A stretch of DNA of 64,000 bases from Actibacterium lipolyticum (GTDB taxonomy: Bacteria > Pseudomonadota > Alphaproteobacteria > Rhodobacterales > Rhodobacteraceae): positions 1,364,001-1,428,000 of the forward strand of contig NZ_FXYE01000001.1 in NCBI RefSeq assembly GCF_900184935.1, in the 5' to 3' direction. The translations under genes were made by a program, and so were the position numbers. Below, piece by piece: positions 6,930 to 15,637 of this stretch. Under the pieces are notes generated by a model. That model searched no databases and had not been told where the DNA came from. It saw only the letters and a program-made list of their open reading frames with translations. The number at the start of each line of letters is the position of its first letter. The first letter of the stretch is position 1.

Positions 6930-7928
6930 ATGCAGCAAGCACATGGGGTGGGAATGCGAACAGGTTACGATCTTGAATTGGTTCACCTTACCAAACGCTA
7001 CGGGGACACCGTGGCGGTGCGGGATTTGAACTATGTGTTTAGCGCGGGCAGCTATGTCTGCCTTTTGGGGCCGTCGGGATGCGGGAAATCGTCAACCCTG
7101 CGGATGATTGCCGGGCACGAAAGCGTTTCGGACGGGTCCATTGTCTTGGACGGTCAGGATGTGTCGTACCTGCCACCGGCGAAACGCGGCACAGCGATGA
7201 TGTTCCAAAGTTATGCGCTGTTTCCGCATCTGACAGTGCGCGACAACGTTGGCTTTTCGCTTCGCATGAAAGGGGTCGATAAGCCAACGCGCGACGCCAA
7301 AGCGAACGAGTTGCTAGAGCTGGTGGATATGGGCGAATACGCCGACCGTCTGCCAGCGCAGCTTTCCGGTGGGCAACAGCAGCGCGTCGCCTTGGCGCGT
7401 GCGCTGATCACGGAACCCAAGGTTTTGTTGCTGGATGAGCCGCTTTCGGCGCTGGACCCGTTCCTGCGTGTTCGCATGCGGTCAGAGTTGAAGCGCCTTC
7501 AGCGTGAACTTGGAATTACCTTCATCCATGTCACCCACGGCCAAGACGAAGCTTTGGCTTTGGCTGATCAGATGGTGGTGATGAACAACGCCGTGATCGA
7601 ACAAGCCGGCCCCGCGCGCGAGGTGTTCAATGCCCCCCGAACCGAATTTGTGGCCCGCTTTATGGGGGGGCACAACGTCATCTCGTTCAATGGGGCCAAG
7701 GTTGCGTTGCGAGCGGATGAGGTACGCCTTGGGGCCACAGGTTTGGCGGCCACGGTTGCAGGCGTTGAATATCAGGGCGCGCATGTGGCCCTGACGGCCA
7801 TGACAGAGGCGGGGGAAGAAGTGCTGGCACTGGTCCCCGAAGCCAAGTTTTTCAATTCACCAAAAAATCCGGGTGACGCGGTCAACCTTGCCTGGGACGA
7901 GGGGCGGTTGCACCGCCTCCAAGCTTAA
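6930..7928 (+). CDS. Polyamine-type ABC transporter ATP-binding protein
   Basis: A 332-residue ATPase of the PotA class. It has Walker [11 protein letters not shown]-loop MMFQSYALFPHL, signature LSGGQQQR, Walker B VLLLDEPLSALDP, and a C-terminal TOBE-type domain (about residues 250-332). ATG 6930 has no clear ribosome-binding site; ATG 6954 (MRTGYDLEL) is an alternative. It is the first gene of a five-gene operon with binding protein, two permeases and a racemase-like enzyme. Substrate is not clear. The binding protein is of the spermidine/putrescine class, a family that also carries other cationic compounds. Confidence 0.88.
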   Translation: MQQAHGVGMRTGYDLELVHLTKRYGDTVAVRDLNYVFSAGSYVCLLGPSGCGKSSTLRMIAGHESVSDGSIVLDGQDVSYLPPAKRGTAMMFQSYALFPHLTVRDNVGFSLRMKGVDKPTRDAKANELLELVDMGEYADRLPAQLSGGQQQRVALARALITEPKVLLLDEPLSALDPFLRVRMRSELKRLQRELGITFIHVTHGQDEALALADQMVVMNNAVIEQAGPAREVFNAPRTEFVARFMGGHNVISFNGAKVALRADEVRLGATGLAATVAGVEYQGAHVALTAMTEAGEEVLALVPEAKFFNSPKNPGDAVNLAWDEGRLHRLQA

Positions 7929-7956
7929 TCAACCACGAACAATAGGGAATATTACA

Positions 7957-9222
7957 ATGTCCAAAATGCGTTACAGCCGCCGTGCGATCCTGAAAGGCGG
8001 CGCAGCAGCCGCAGCGGCATCCACACTGTCTGCCCCAATGATTTGGGCGCAGGAAATCAAAGATATCACACTACGCCAGTTCGGCACCGGGGTTTCGAAC
8101 CTGAACGAGGTCGCCGCAAAGGTTAAGGAAGACCTTGGCTTTTCGCTGGAAATGACTGCGCTGGATTCCGACAGCGTAACCCAACGCGCGGCAACACAGC
8201 CTGACAGTTTTGACATCGCCGATATCGAATACTGGATCTGTAAAAAGGTCTGGCCGACCGGCAACTTGCAGGCGATGGATACCAGCAAGATCAAGAACTA
8301 TGACAAGATCGTTGGCATCTTCCGTTCCGGCAAACTGACACCTGAAAGTGAGATCGCACAGGGCACCGCGCCACACAGCGTTGGTTTCGTTGATGGGCCG
8401 GGCGCCACCAAGTTTGCCTCTGAAGAGACCGGTTGGATGACCCTGATCCCAACCATCTATAACGCCGATACGCTGGGCATCCGTCCCGACTTGATCGGTC
8501 GTCCGATCAACAACTGGTCCGAACTGCTGAACCCCGAATTCAAGGGCAAGGCGTCGATCCTTGATATTTCGTCGATCGGGATCATGGATATGGCGATGGT
8601 CTGTGAATCCATGGGCGAAATTCAGTATGCCGACAAAGGCAACATGACCAAGGAAGAGATCGACGCGACCTTCGCGATCTTTACCGAAGCAAAGAAAAAC
8701 GGCCAGTTCCGCGCCTTCTGGAAGTCATTCGATGAAAGCGTGAACCTTATGGCCTCGGGCGAGGTGGTCATTCAGTCGATGTGGTCGCCTGCGATTACGG
8801 CCGTAAAATCGCGCGGAATTCCATGCGTCTATCAACCGCTGGAAGAAGGCTATCGCAGCTGGGGTGGGGGCATTGGTCTGTCGAAATCCCTGTCGGGGAT
8901 GGAGCTGGACGCGGCCTATGAATACATCAACTGGTATCTGGACGGCTGGGTCGGCGGGTTCCTGATGCGTCAGGGTTATTATTCGGCTGTGCCTGAAACC
9001 TCCAAAAACTACATGTCAGAGAACGAGTGGGGCTATTGGTTCGAGGGCAAAGAGGCCAGCGACGAAATCACTAACCCATTCGGCGACGTTTTGGCCAAGG
9101 CAGGCGAAACCCGTGATGGCGGTTCGTTCTATGACCGGATGGGCGCGGTTGCCTGTTGGAACGCTGTCATGGACGAAAACCAATACATGGTTCGCAAATG
9201 GAACGAGTTCATCGCTGCGTGA
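7957..9222 (+). CDS. Extracellular binding protein, PotD-like, Tat-exported
   Basis: ATG 7957 chosen over the longer frame because AGGGA lies upstream and the protein then starts with a clean export signal. Residues 5-30 hold a twin-arginine motif, SRRAILKGG, then an Ala-rich hydrophobic segment ending near MIWAQE. So it is probably exported folded by the Tat system. The 421-residue protein is of the extracellular solute-binding family 1 (spermidine/putrescine-like). It is followed by a strong hairpin before the first permease gene. The natural ligand is unknown; the racemase gene at the end of the operon hints at an amino acid or hydantoin-like compound. Confidence 0.85.
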   Translation: MSKMRYSRRAILKGGAAAAAASTLSAPMIWAQEIKDITLRQFGTGVSNLNEVAAKVKEDLGFSLEMTALDSDSVTQRAATQPDSFDIADIEYWICKKVWPTGNLQAMDTSKIKNYDKIVGIFRSGKLTPESEIAQGTAPHSVGFVDGPGATKFASEETGWMTLIPTIYNADTLGIRPDLIGRPINNWSELLNPEFKGKASILDISSIGIMDMAMVCESMGEIQYADKGNMTKEEIDATFAIFTEAKKNGQFRAFWKSFDESVNLMASGEVVIQSMWSPAITAVKSRGIPCVYQPLEEGYRSWGGGIGLSKSLSGMELDAAYEYINWYLDGWVGGFLMRQGYYSAVPETSKNYMSENEWGYWFEGKEASDEITNPFGDVLAKAGETRDGGSFYDRMGAVACWNAVMDENQYMVRKWNEFIAA

Positions 9223-9232
9223 TGACCTGAGT

Positions 9233-9266
9233 TGTGGGGGCAAACGCCCCCACAGCACCTTTTTCC
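9233..9266 (+). terminator. Intercistronic hairpin after binding protein gene
   Basis: A perfect 9-bp stem, TGTGGGGGC (9233-9241) with GCCCCCACA (9246-9254), and a 4-base loop are followed by CCTTTTTCC. It lies between the binding protein and permease genes. Such hairpins typically let the binding protein be made in excess by partial termination or 3' mRNA protection. Confidence 0.65.
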
Positions 9267-9280
9267 AGAAAAGAGCAAAA

Positions 9281-10129
9281 ATGCCCCGATCCCTGATTGC
9301 CTGGCTTCAAGTTACGCCCTTGTCACTGATCCTTATGGGGTTCTTGGTGGCCCCGATCATCATGATCGTAATCGTCAGTTTTTGGGGTGCGACCGAATTT
9401 TCGATCTATCCGGCATTTCAGTTCGATAACTATGAGTTTTTGTTCGGCTCGCCAGTCACTTACAAGGTGTTCTTGGCCACGTTCAAATACGCGCTGATCA
9501 CCTGGGCCTTTACCTTGGTTATCGGTTTTACGGTGGCCTATTTCCTTGCCTTTCACATTCGAAGTCAGCCGATCCAAATCGCGCTTTTCCTGTTGTGTAC
9601 GATCCCATTTTGGACATCGAACATCATCCGCATGATTTCGTGGATCCCGTTTCTGGGGCGCAACGGAATTGCCAACCAAACCCTAATTTCGTGGGGTGTG
9701 ATTGATGCGCCGCTGGATTGGCTGCTGTATTCAGATTTCTCGGTTATCCTTGCGTTTGTCCATCTTTACACGCTGTTCATGGTTGTCCCGATCTTCAACA
9801 CGATGATGCGGATCGACAAATCCCTGCTAGAGGCCGCGCGCGACGGTGGGGCCAGCGGGTTTCAAACACTGCGCCACGTGATCATTCCGCTGACAAAACC
9901 CGGCATCATGATCGGCACGATCTTCGTGGTTACACTGGTGATGGGCGATTTCATCACCGTGCGCTTTATGTCGGGGTCGCAAAAGGCGAACGTCGGTCGG
10001 TTGATTTCCAACGACATCGCACTGCTGCAATACCCGTCGGCCGCCGCCACCGCTGTTGTTCTGCTGTGCACCGTGCTGATCGTTATCGCGATCCTGATGC
10101 GGTTCGTGAACATTCGAAAGGAGCTTTAA
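9281..10129 (+). CDS. ABC transporter permease, PotB-like
   Basis: Start at ATG 9281 (MPRSLIAWLQVTPLSL). The longer frame begins inside the binding protein gene and runs through the hairpin. The 282-residue protein has about six membrane helices and the EAA loop 'LLEAARDGGASGFQTLRHVIIPLTKPGI', typical of PotB-type permeases. It ends one base before the ATG of the second permease (10131), which implies coupled translation. It forms the channel with the next gene product. Confidence 0.88.
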   Translation: MPRSLIAWLQVTPLSLILMGFLVAPIIMIVIVSFWGATEFSIYPAFQFDNYEFLFGSPVTYKVFLATFKYALITWAFTLVIGFTVAYFLAFHIRSQPIQIALFLLCTIPFWTSNIIRMISWIPFLGRNGIANQTLISWGVIDAPLDWLLYSDFSVILAFVHLYTLFMVVPIFNTMMRIDKSLLEAARDGGASGFQTLRHVIIPLTKPGIMIGTIFVVTLVMGDFITVRFMSGSQKANVGRLISNDIALLQYPSAAATAVVLLCTVLIVIAILMRFVNIRKEL

Positions 10130-10130
10130 G

Positions 10131-10967
10131 ATGGAAAGCCGCCCACGCTCTTTCTATGTCCTTGCCGCGTTTTTCTGCCTGTTCCTGCTGTTCCTTTACG
10201 GCCCGACGCTGACCATCGGCATCCTGTCTTTCCAAGGCCCGCAAGGGGGGCTGACCTTTCCGATGAACGGGGTTTCCCTGCACTGGTTCCGCGATTTGTT
10301 CGAGGTTCAGGCCGTCGGCGACATCTGGGGCTCTTTCCGCCGTTCTTTCGTGCTGGGGCTTATGGTGATGGTCACGACTGTGCTGATTTCGGTCATGGCG
10401 GGGCTGGCATTTCGCAAACGGTTCGCCGGTTCGGGCATTCTGTTTTACCTTGCGATCACATCGCTGGTCATTCCGTCGATCCTGATTTCTTTGGGGGTGG
10501 GCCTGATTTTCAACCAGTTGGGGCTAAAGGTACACTGGGCGACATCCGGTTTCGGCAGTCAGCTAACGTGGACCTTACCCTTCGGCCTTTTGATCATGTT
10601 CGCCGTCTTCAACCGCTTTGACAAAAGCTATGAAGAGGCCGCCCGCGACCAAGGCGCAACCGCGTGGCAAACGATCCGGTTTGTGGTGCTGCCGATAATC
10701 GCGCCGTCGCTGATCGGCGTGGCGCTGTTCGGCTTTACGCTGTCATATGATGAATTTGCCCGCACGCTTTTGACGGCGGGGTCGTACAACACCTTGCCAC
10801 TCGAAATTTTCGGGATGACGACCAATGTCACGACGCCAGTGATCTATGCGCTTGGGACGCTGACAACGTTGTTTTCACTGTTGATCATCGCGGTGTTCCT
10901 TTTGACGGTCTGGGCGTTGTCCAAGCGGCGGGCGCGGTTCGGCTCTGACGCAGGGAAGGGCGTTTGA
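10131..10967 (+). CDS. ABC transporter permease, PotC-like
   Basis: A 278-residue membrane protein with the EAA loop 'YEEAARDQGATAWQTIRFVVLPIIAPSL' and a first helix at about residues 9-28. It is the PotC-type partner of the preceding permease. Its TGA stop overlaps the ATG of the racemase-like gene by one base (TGATG). That ties the enzyme gene into the same transcript. Confidence 0.88.
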   Translation: MESRPRSFYVLAAFFCLFLLFLYGPTLTIGILSFQGPQGGLTFPMNGVSLHWFRDLFEVQAVGDIWGSFRRSFVLGLMVMVTTVLISVMAGLAFRKRFAGSGILFYLAITSLVIPSILISLGVGLIFNQLGLKVHWATSGFGSQLTWTLPFGLLIMFAVFNRFDKSYEEAARDQGATAWQTIRFVVLPIIAPSLIGVALFGFTLSYDEFARTLLTAGSYNTLPLEIFGMTTNVTTPVIYALGTLTTLFSLLIIAVFLLTVWALSKRRARFGSDAGKGV

Positions 10968-11626
10968 TGCGGATTCTTTTCATGAACCCGAACGCCACCC
11001 AAGCAATGACAGACAGCATCCTCGGCGTGGCGCGCGCGGCAAGCCCATCGGGCGTTGAGGTTGAGGGGTGGACGAACCTTGACGGTCCGCCCGCGATTGA
11101 AGGGCCAGCAGACGGGGACGCGGCCGTTGTTGGGTTGCTGGCTGGGCTTTCATCTGCGCAAGCGCAGCGCGCGGATGCGGTCGTGATTGCGTGTTTTGAC
11201 GATACCGGGCTGGAACAGATGCGGGACAAGGCGGATTGTCCGGTCATTGGGATCGGGCAAGCATCATATGCGATGGCCGGTTTGTTGGGGCATCGCTTTT
11301 CGGTCGTGACGTCGCTGCCCGTATCTATCCCTGTGATCAAAGAGAATATCTTGGCGCTGGGTCATGCCAGTCGCTGCGCGTCGGTCCGGGCAAGCGGCTT
11401 GCCGGTGTTAACCATCGAAGAGGGGGGCGAGCAAACCCGCGCCCGTCTTGCGGATGAGGTTTCGCAAGCGCATCAGGCGGACGGGGCGACGGCGGTGATT
11501 CTAGGCTGTGCCGGAATGGCCGCGCTATACGATGACCTGAAGTCGCGTGCAGATGTTGTGCTGATCGAAGGGATAAGAGCATCCGTTTGCCTCAGCACAT
11601 CAATGCTGAACTATCAGGCATCGTGA
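10967..11626 (+). CDS. Asp/Glu/hydantoin racemase family protein
   Basis: A 219-residue cytosolic protein starting MRILFMNPNATQAMTDSI, the typical N-terminus of the HyuE/Asp-Glu racemase family. Two conserved cysteine motifs are visible: VVIACFDDTGL (about residues 70-80) and VILGCAGMA (about 178-186). These correspond to the two catalytic cysteines of the cofactor-independent racemases. Members interconvert enantiomers of amino acids, hydantoins or allantoin. As the last gene of the ABC operon it should act on the imported compound. A terminator follows at 11653. Confidence 0.82.
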   Translation: MRILFMNPNATQAMTDSILGVARAASPSGVEVEGWTNLDGPPAIEGPADGDAAVVGLLAGLSSAQAQRADAVVIACFDDTGLEQMRDKADCPVIGIGQASYAMAGLLGHRFSVVTSLPVSIPVIKENILALGHASRCASVRASGLPVLTIEEGGEQTRARLADEVSQAHQADGATAVILGCAGMAALYDDLKSRADVVLIEGIRASVCLSTSMLNYQAS

Positions 11627-11652
11627 TCTAATTTTCAAAGCTAGGCTTTAAG

Positions 11653-11685
11653 AAACCAACTCCGCCTGTCGGGGCTTGGTTTTAC
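11653..11685 (+). terminator. Terminator of the ABC/racemase operon
   Basis: AAACCAA (11653-11659) pairs with TTGGTTT (11676-11682) around an inner TCCG/CGGG stem. A short TTTT run ends the element. It closes the 6930-11626 operon and also marks the approximate left limit of the island. Confidence 0.65.
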
Positions 11686-11782
11686 GCTGCCAAATCTGTC
11701 TGAGGTCAGCGCTTATGGGTCCATTTAGGGCAATTTGCTAAGGGAGGGTTTCTGGCTCGTCGTCACCACCGAGGAGTGGACG

Positions 11783-11823
11783 ATGAGAAAGACAACGAAG
11801 AGCCTTGGCGAAAAGGTCGTCAG
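11783..11823 (+). mobile_element. 5' fragment of an older IS3-type transposase gene, split by a second IS
   Basis: ATG 11783 opens the peptide MRKTTKSLGEKVVS, which looks like the first residues of a common IS3-family OrfA (the form continuing 'KDIKRATRK...'). The similarity stops exactly at 11823, where the next IS begins. No continuation is seen to the right of that element. The preceding bases (about 11700-11782) probably belong to the same relic. They hold no other gene that I can see. Confidence 0.45.
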
Positions 11824-11855
11824 TGAGGTGCCCCTAGATTTGTAGACGCCTTGCC
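11824..11855 (+). repeat. Left terminal inverted repeat of the IS
   Basis: Starts TGAGGTGCCCCTAGAT and ends near GACGCCTTGCC. It matches the reverse complement of the right end at 13090-13121 with a few mismatches in the middle. The TG...CA termini are typical of the IS3 family. Confidence 0.8.
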
Positions 11856-11882
11856 CCCTAACTGTGAGGCGAGGAGGCTGAC

Positions 11883-12122
11883 ATGGGGACAAGCAATTAC
11901 AGCGACGCGTTCAAGCGGGACGCGGTGCATCAGATTCCGGTGCGGGGTTATCCTGTTCGGGAGGTATCCCGGCGTTTGGGCGTCAGCACGCATTCTCTTT
12001 ACAAATGGATGAAGCTGTTCGGGGATCCGGAGCCAAAGCCTGGCGTGGATCATGAACCCGAGAACCGACGGTTAAAGCGCGAGTTGGCCCGCGTGACTTA
12101 GGAGCGCGATATCTTAAAATAA
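11883..12122 (+). pseudogene. IS3-type transposase OrfA with internal stop
   Basis: MGTSNYSDAFKRDAVHQI... holds the OrfA helix-turn-helix (YPVREVSRRLGVSTHSLYKWMK) and the leucine-rich tail ENRRLKRELARVT. A TAG at 12099-12101 interrupts the usual RVTEERDILKKA motif, where GAG would be expected. The frame then reads ERDILK and stops at TAA. The normal frameshift window is degraded, so fusion OrfAB cannot form. Confidence 0.8.
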
Positions 12123-12225
12123 GGAGGATTAGGAAAGGCCCCGGTGGGGCGTTTCCCCGACGAACGCAACGGTGTACTTTGCGCGAGGGTCCCAATGAAG
12201 TACGCCTTGATCCACTGCCCGGCAG

Positions 12226-13103
12226 TTGATTGCGAAGCAATCGACGAGAGGGAGGGCACATCGCGAGGAGTTCAGCATCCGGGGCATGTGCCGGGTGCTG
12301 CGGGTCCATTTCTCCGGCTTCTATGCATGGCTTAAGGAGCCGTTAAGCCAGCGTGCGCAGGAAGATGTGCGCCAGACGGAGTTGATCCGGCAGGCCTGGG
12401 CCGACAGCGGCAAGGTGGATGGCTATCGCAAGCTGACCGACGATCTGCGTGACCAGGGTGAACGGATTTCCGAGAACCGGGTGGCGCGGCTGGCTGGGAT
12501 CGCCGCACAGGTTGGTTACAAGCGCAGACCTGGCGCTATGGTGGCAAGCCAGCGATGGTTGCCGAGAACAGGCTGGAGCAACAATTCCAGGCATCCGCGC
12601 CCGAGCAGGTTTGGGTCATTGATATCACCTACATCAAGACCCATGAGGGCTGGCTGTACCTATGCGTCGTCATCGACCTGTTCTCACGCCGCTTAGTCGG
12701 TTGGTCTGTGCAATCGCGTATGACCACTGATCTAGCTTTGCAGGCCTTGCTGATGGCCGTCTGGCGACGAAAACCCGGCAGTCGCGTCACAGTACACTCC
12801 GACCAAGGTTCGCAATTCACCAGTCGTGAATGGCAGCTGTTCCTGCGCCAACACAATCTGGCACCCAGCATGAGCCGGCGAGGCAACTGCCATGACAACG
12901 CGGTCGCTGAAAGCTTCTTCCAACTGCTGAAACGGGAAAGGGGCAGGCGACGAACATACCCGACACGCGACGATGCAAGACGGGACATGTTCGAATACAT
13001 CGAGCTGTTCTACAACCCAAAGCGCAAGCACACGAACAACGGCATGCTGTCGCCCGTTGACTTCGAAACCAGACAGCACAAACTGAAAAAGGCAGGTGTC
13101 TAG
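12226..13103 (+). pseudogene. IS3-type transposase OrfB with frameshift
   Basis: The N-terminal part (MCRVLRVHFSGFYAWLKEPLS... to GYKRRPG) is in one frame to about 12534. The DDE catalytic domain continues in another, from MVAENRLEQQF at 12555. One base missing near 12534 restores the expected RRPGRYGGKPAMVAENRL junction. The DDE residues remain: D in WVIDITYIKT, D in VHSDQGSQF and E in DNAVAESFF. The extreme N-terminus (about 12130-12230) is also scrambled. The element should be immobile unless helped in trans. Confidence 0.85.
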
Positions 13104-13121
13104 GAAACTAGGGGCACCTCA
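13090..13121 (+). repeat. Right terminal inverted repeat of the IS
   Basis: Runs from about GGCAGGTGTCTAG to GGGGCACCTCA. It pairs with the left end at 11824-11855 and lies just after the OrfB stop codon (13101-13103), partly overlapping its last codons. Confidence 0.8.
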
Positions 13122-13132
13122 TAGTTCTTCAT

Positions 13133-14233
13133 TTAAGCTGCGCAATGTTCTTTTACCAAGTCTGCAATCGATGAGGAACGTATCCCTTGAAGCGCGAAAC
13201 GCGCTATGCCACTCGAAGCCCCTATAGATACATCAGACATCACTTCTACAAAGTCCCATCCGGTGAGCATCTCATACAACACTTCCGGCTCGGTCCTAAC
13301 AACCCGCATTTGCCAGGTTCCGGCATCTTCGGTGCTTTCCCTCGCCAAGGCTATTGCCGTAGCTGCATTGCCAATCCTAGAAGTTTCTCCTGGGCTGCGA
13401 CTCGGGATATGGAAACTCAAGCCCAGTGCGCCCGATGACAGCGGCTCGGCCTCAGGCATGCCAAAATCATAAACCGCAGCCGCACGATCAACACGAAAGA
13501 AATTAACATCTGCAGGAGTGAACGAGACTCTCGGCATGGTGTTCTCTTGGCAAATGAAACGCAGCGTAGAGTCTTCCCGATAGAATGACAGCGCGAGGGC
13601 CGGTTCGCCATCCCATGTGGTAAGCCTCGCATCAATCACAGTGCCCGCCGCCGCAAGATAGTCTTCATACCGGTTTTGTTTCTCCTGTCGGCACATCTCA
13701 GATACCCGTTCCGCAACCGCTTGCGCAGGATCCGAACGGAAATCGACCAAAAATTTCTCCGATCCCGGAAGATCCAGTATCTCGAAGACATCAACGCTCG
13801 ACTTGATTTTGTAGAGGTTTCGCATTCCTTCGAACGGAAGGCTGACTTTCGTCCAGAATGTGTATTGGGCCCCTAGACGACTGGCAAACGCCTCGTAAGT
13901 TTTGCCTCCGACCCGAAACCGGAAACGCAGAAGTGTGTCGTCGACTTGATTGAGCGCAAAGAACCTCTCCGTGCGCAGGTAAGCTGAAAACGGAGGCTCA
14001 GTTAGTCGATTTTCCTCACGGTCGTTGTCGGCGTAGTTCTCAGTGCGAAAACCAAGATCGCAGGTGAGCATAATATACGGCCCGTTTTCATCAGCAACAA
14101 TGATATAGGCCCTACCATAGGAATCACCTATCTCGAACGACGCAGCTGCTTCTGTTCTTCCGCTAGCCGCGAAGGTAAGACAAGCAACCAACCCGATCAC
14201 AAAACTCAAAATTCTTTGTATAGTTCCTACCAT
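13133..14233 (-). CDS. Exported protein of unknown function
   Basis: Start placed at ATG 14233 (MVGTIQRILSFVIGLVACLTFAASG...), which gives a good signal peptide ending near SGRTEA; ATG 14245 is possible. The mature protein of about 340 residues is acidic, with single cysteines in ITLTCDLG-like and CRQE contexts, and no family that I recognise. Its start overlaps the stop of the next upstream gene (14227), so the three - strand genes 15277-13133 form one operon. The low GC and lack of known relatives fit island cargo. An envelope role is inferred only from export. Confidence 0.65.
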   Translation of the reverse strand: MVGTIQRILSFVIGLVACLTFAASGRTEAAASFEIGDSYGRAYIIVADENGPYIMLTCDLGFRTENYADNDREENRLTEPPFSAYLRTERFFALNQVDDTLLRFRFRVGGKTYEAFASRLGAQYTFWTKVSLPFEGMRNLYKIKSSVDVFEILDLPGSEKFLVDFRSDPAQAVAERVSEMCRQEKQNRYEDYLAAAGTVIDARLTTWDGEPALALSFYREDSTLRFICQENTMPRVSFTPADVNFFRVDRAAAVYDFGMPEAEPLSSGALGLSFHIPSRSPGETSRIGNAATAIALARESTEDAGTWQMRVVRTEPEVLYEMLTGWDFVEVMSDVSIGASSGIARFALQGIRSSSIADLVKEHCAA

Positions 14234-14691
14234 GTTTGGTTCCAATCATTTTTAAAGCAATAGTCGGGCAAGACGATCACCACAGAAATTGTAGAGAAGG
14301 GTAGATTAGTAACGGTCTCGCTCGACCCTACTTGCATCTTGATCCCGTCGTACGAGAGGTTCTCGACGACTGTGATGCCGTCAGAAACACCGTCTGTGCC
14401 TGAATAAGTCAGATGAAATGCGAAGTTTCCTGGATACTTCACGTTCTCGGCACAGTCTCGAGAGCCGCCGAGTGCTGGTGGGGCAACTTGTCCGCAAGTG
14501 CCGTCTATCACCAACTTGAACCCGACCTCGATCTCTACTGTCACATGATCGCCCTTGCAGGCAGGGTCAAAAGTGATGACGCCATCTGATATGGACACCA
14601 CACGTCCCTGATAAGTGCTGCCAGCTAAGTGAACGCTATCGGCTGAAGCACTCAAGGTGGTCATCGGAAGAATGTGGCTCAGAATGAGCAC
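14227..14691 (-). CDS. Small exported protein of unknown function
   Basis: GTG 14691 gives a signal-peptide-like start, (M)LILSHILPMTTLSASA, with cleavage before DSVHLAG; ATG 14664 (MTTLSASAD) would be cytosolic. The mature part of about 138 residues contains four cysteines (PACKG, DGTCGQ, SRDCAE, DYCFK) that could form two disulfides. That supports a periplasmic location. It overlaps the membrane protein gene upstream (stop 14636) and the exported protein gene downstream. The family is unknown. An open frame reaching further upstream, to 14871, lies inside the preceding gene and is not credible. Confidence 0.55.
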   Translation of the reverse strand: MLILSHILPMTTLSASADSVHLAGSTYQGRVVSISDGVITFDPACKGDHVTVEIEVGFKLVIDGTCGQVAPPALGGSRDCAENVKYPGNFAFHLTYSGTDGVSDGITVVENLSYDGIKMQVGSSETVTNLPFSTISVVIVLPDYCFKNDWNQTW

Positions 14692-15277
14692 TCGACGTGC
14701 GCATCTCGTAAGATGCCGGAATGACAATGTAGTATGTATCAACGGTAAGTTGCTCCGCTGCAAACGGCGGTTCACGGAAAACAATAACTTGCTCTTGCGA
14801 ACGGAACAACACAAGCATCTTCTGCCCGTCTGCCACAAGGCTAGCGACCCAGCTATCTGCCTCTGAATCACCAGTTCGCAAACACTCCAACCTCCTGAGT
14901 GCCGTGCTATCCGTAAACATATCGCGGACCGCGGCAGCTTGGGCTGTACTCGATATCCGGGCGTCTACAAACAGCACGATTAATGGCAGGGCGACGAGAA
15001 ACGGGCCGGTTTTTGGAACCCTCATCTTGAGGACTTGGAAAGAGAACGGGGCTAGAGAGAACAACGCGAGTGCAAAAAGTAAGACGAACGCAAAGAGAAG
15101 AACGAGATCGTAGCGTAATACGTCCAGGCCTCGGATTAGGTAGTGGTCTGTTGTAATATCCAGAAACTGGAGTTGCACTCCGAAGCTACCATAGTACTCT
15201 GACAGGAATACGCTTCCGCAAAATGCGGTATAGGCAATGATGCCCGATATCACAGCGAGATAGGCGGATAGGTTCAT
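14636..15277 (-). CDS. Membrane protein of unknown function, first of a three-gene cargo operon
   Basis: A 213-residue protein starting MNLSAYLAVISGIIAYTAF. Four hydrophobic segments are visible (about residues 5-27, 57-80, 91-105 and, weaker, 110-120), followed by a soluble C-terminal domain of about 90 residues (from TAQAAAVRDMF on). No family recognised. The C-terminus overlaps the next gene by more than 20 bases. It probably anchors or supports the two exported proteins encoded after it. Confidence 0.65.
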   Translation of the reverse strand: MNLSAYLAVISGIIAYTAFCGSVFLSEYYGSFGVQLQFLDITTDHYLIRGLDVLRYDLVLLFAFVLLFALALFSLAPFSFQVLKMRVPKTGPFLVALPLIVLFVDARISSTAQAAAVRDMFTDSTALRRLECLRTGDSEADSWVASLVADGQKMLVLFRSQEQVIVFREPPFAAEQLTVDTYYIVIPASYEMRTSSAHSEPHSSDDHLECFSR

Positions 15278-15637
15278 CGTATCGCTCGCACTATGGACGT
15301 GTTAGGGTTCTACCTAACGTGGCAGTATTTTGCACCAAAGATCGCCCAGCGGTACGACGGACATAAACCTCTTGTCAGAACCTATGCGTCAAAACGGTCC
15401 TTTTCGCCAGCGACAAAACCCATGGGTTCTGGCACCCTCTCTTAGTTCGGGCAGCCATCTGCTCCAGAACCCCTGACGACGGGCAAACAGCAGGCGTTCG
15501 TTTCAGTGTAAAAAATCAAAAGTGCCTTCGGCGGTAGCTGACTTTCGACTGGATAAGATAGCATCCCATCCATAGAAACGTTGGTGAGACCCGCCACAGA
15601 TTTACTACCACTATGGCGGATCGAAGCTACATAGGCG

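Larger units (their letters stand above)
11824..13121 (+). mobile_element. IS3-family insertion sequence, decayed
   Basis: A 1298-bp element with imperfect terminal inverted repeats: the left end starts TGAGGTGCCCCTAG (11824) and the right end finishes CTAGGGGCACCTCA (13121). Inside are an OrfA-like and an OrfB-like transposase frame, both disrupted. Flanking triplets are CAG on the left and TAG on the right, so no exact target duplication is seen. That suggests either an old insertion with a point change or a later rearrangement. It interrupts an earlier IS remnant. Confidence 0.85.

Noticed and set aside
11821-13124. Target-site duplication of the IS
   Set aside because: Flanks are CAG and TAG; one mismatch in three bases is not enough to claim a duplication.
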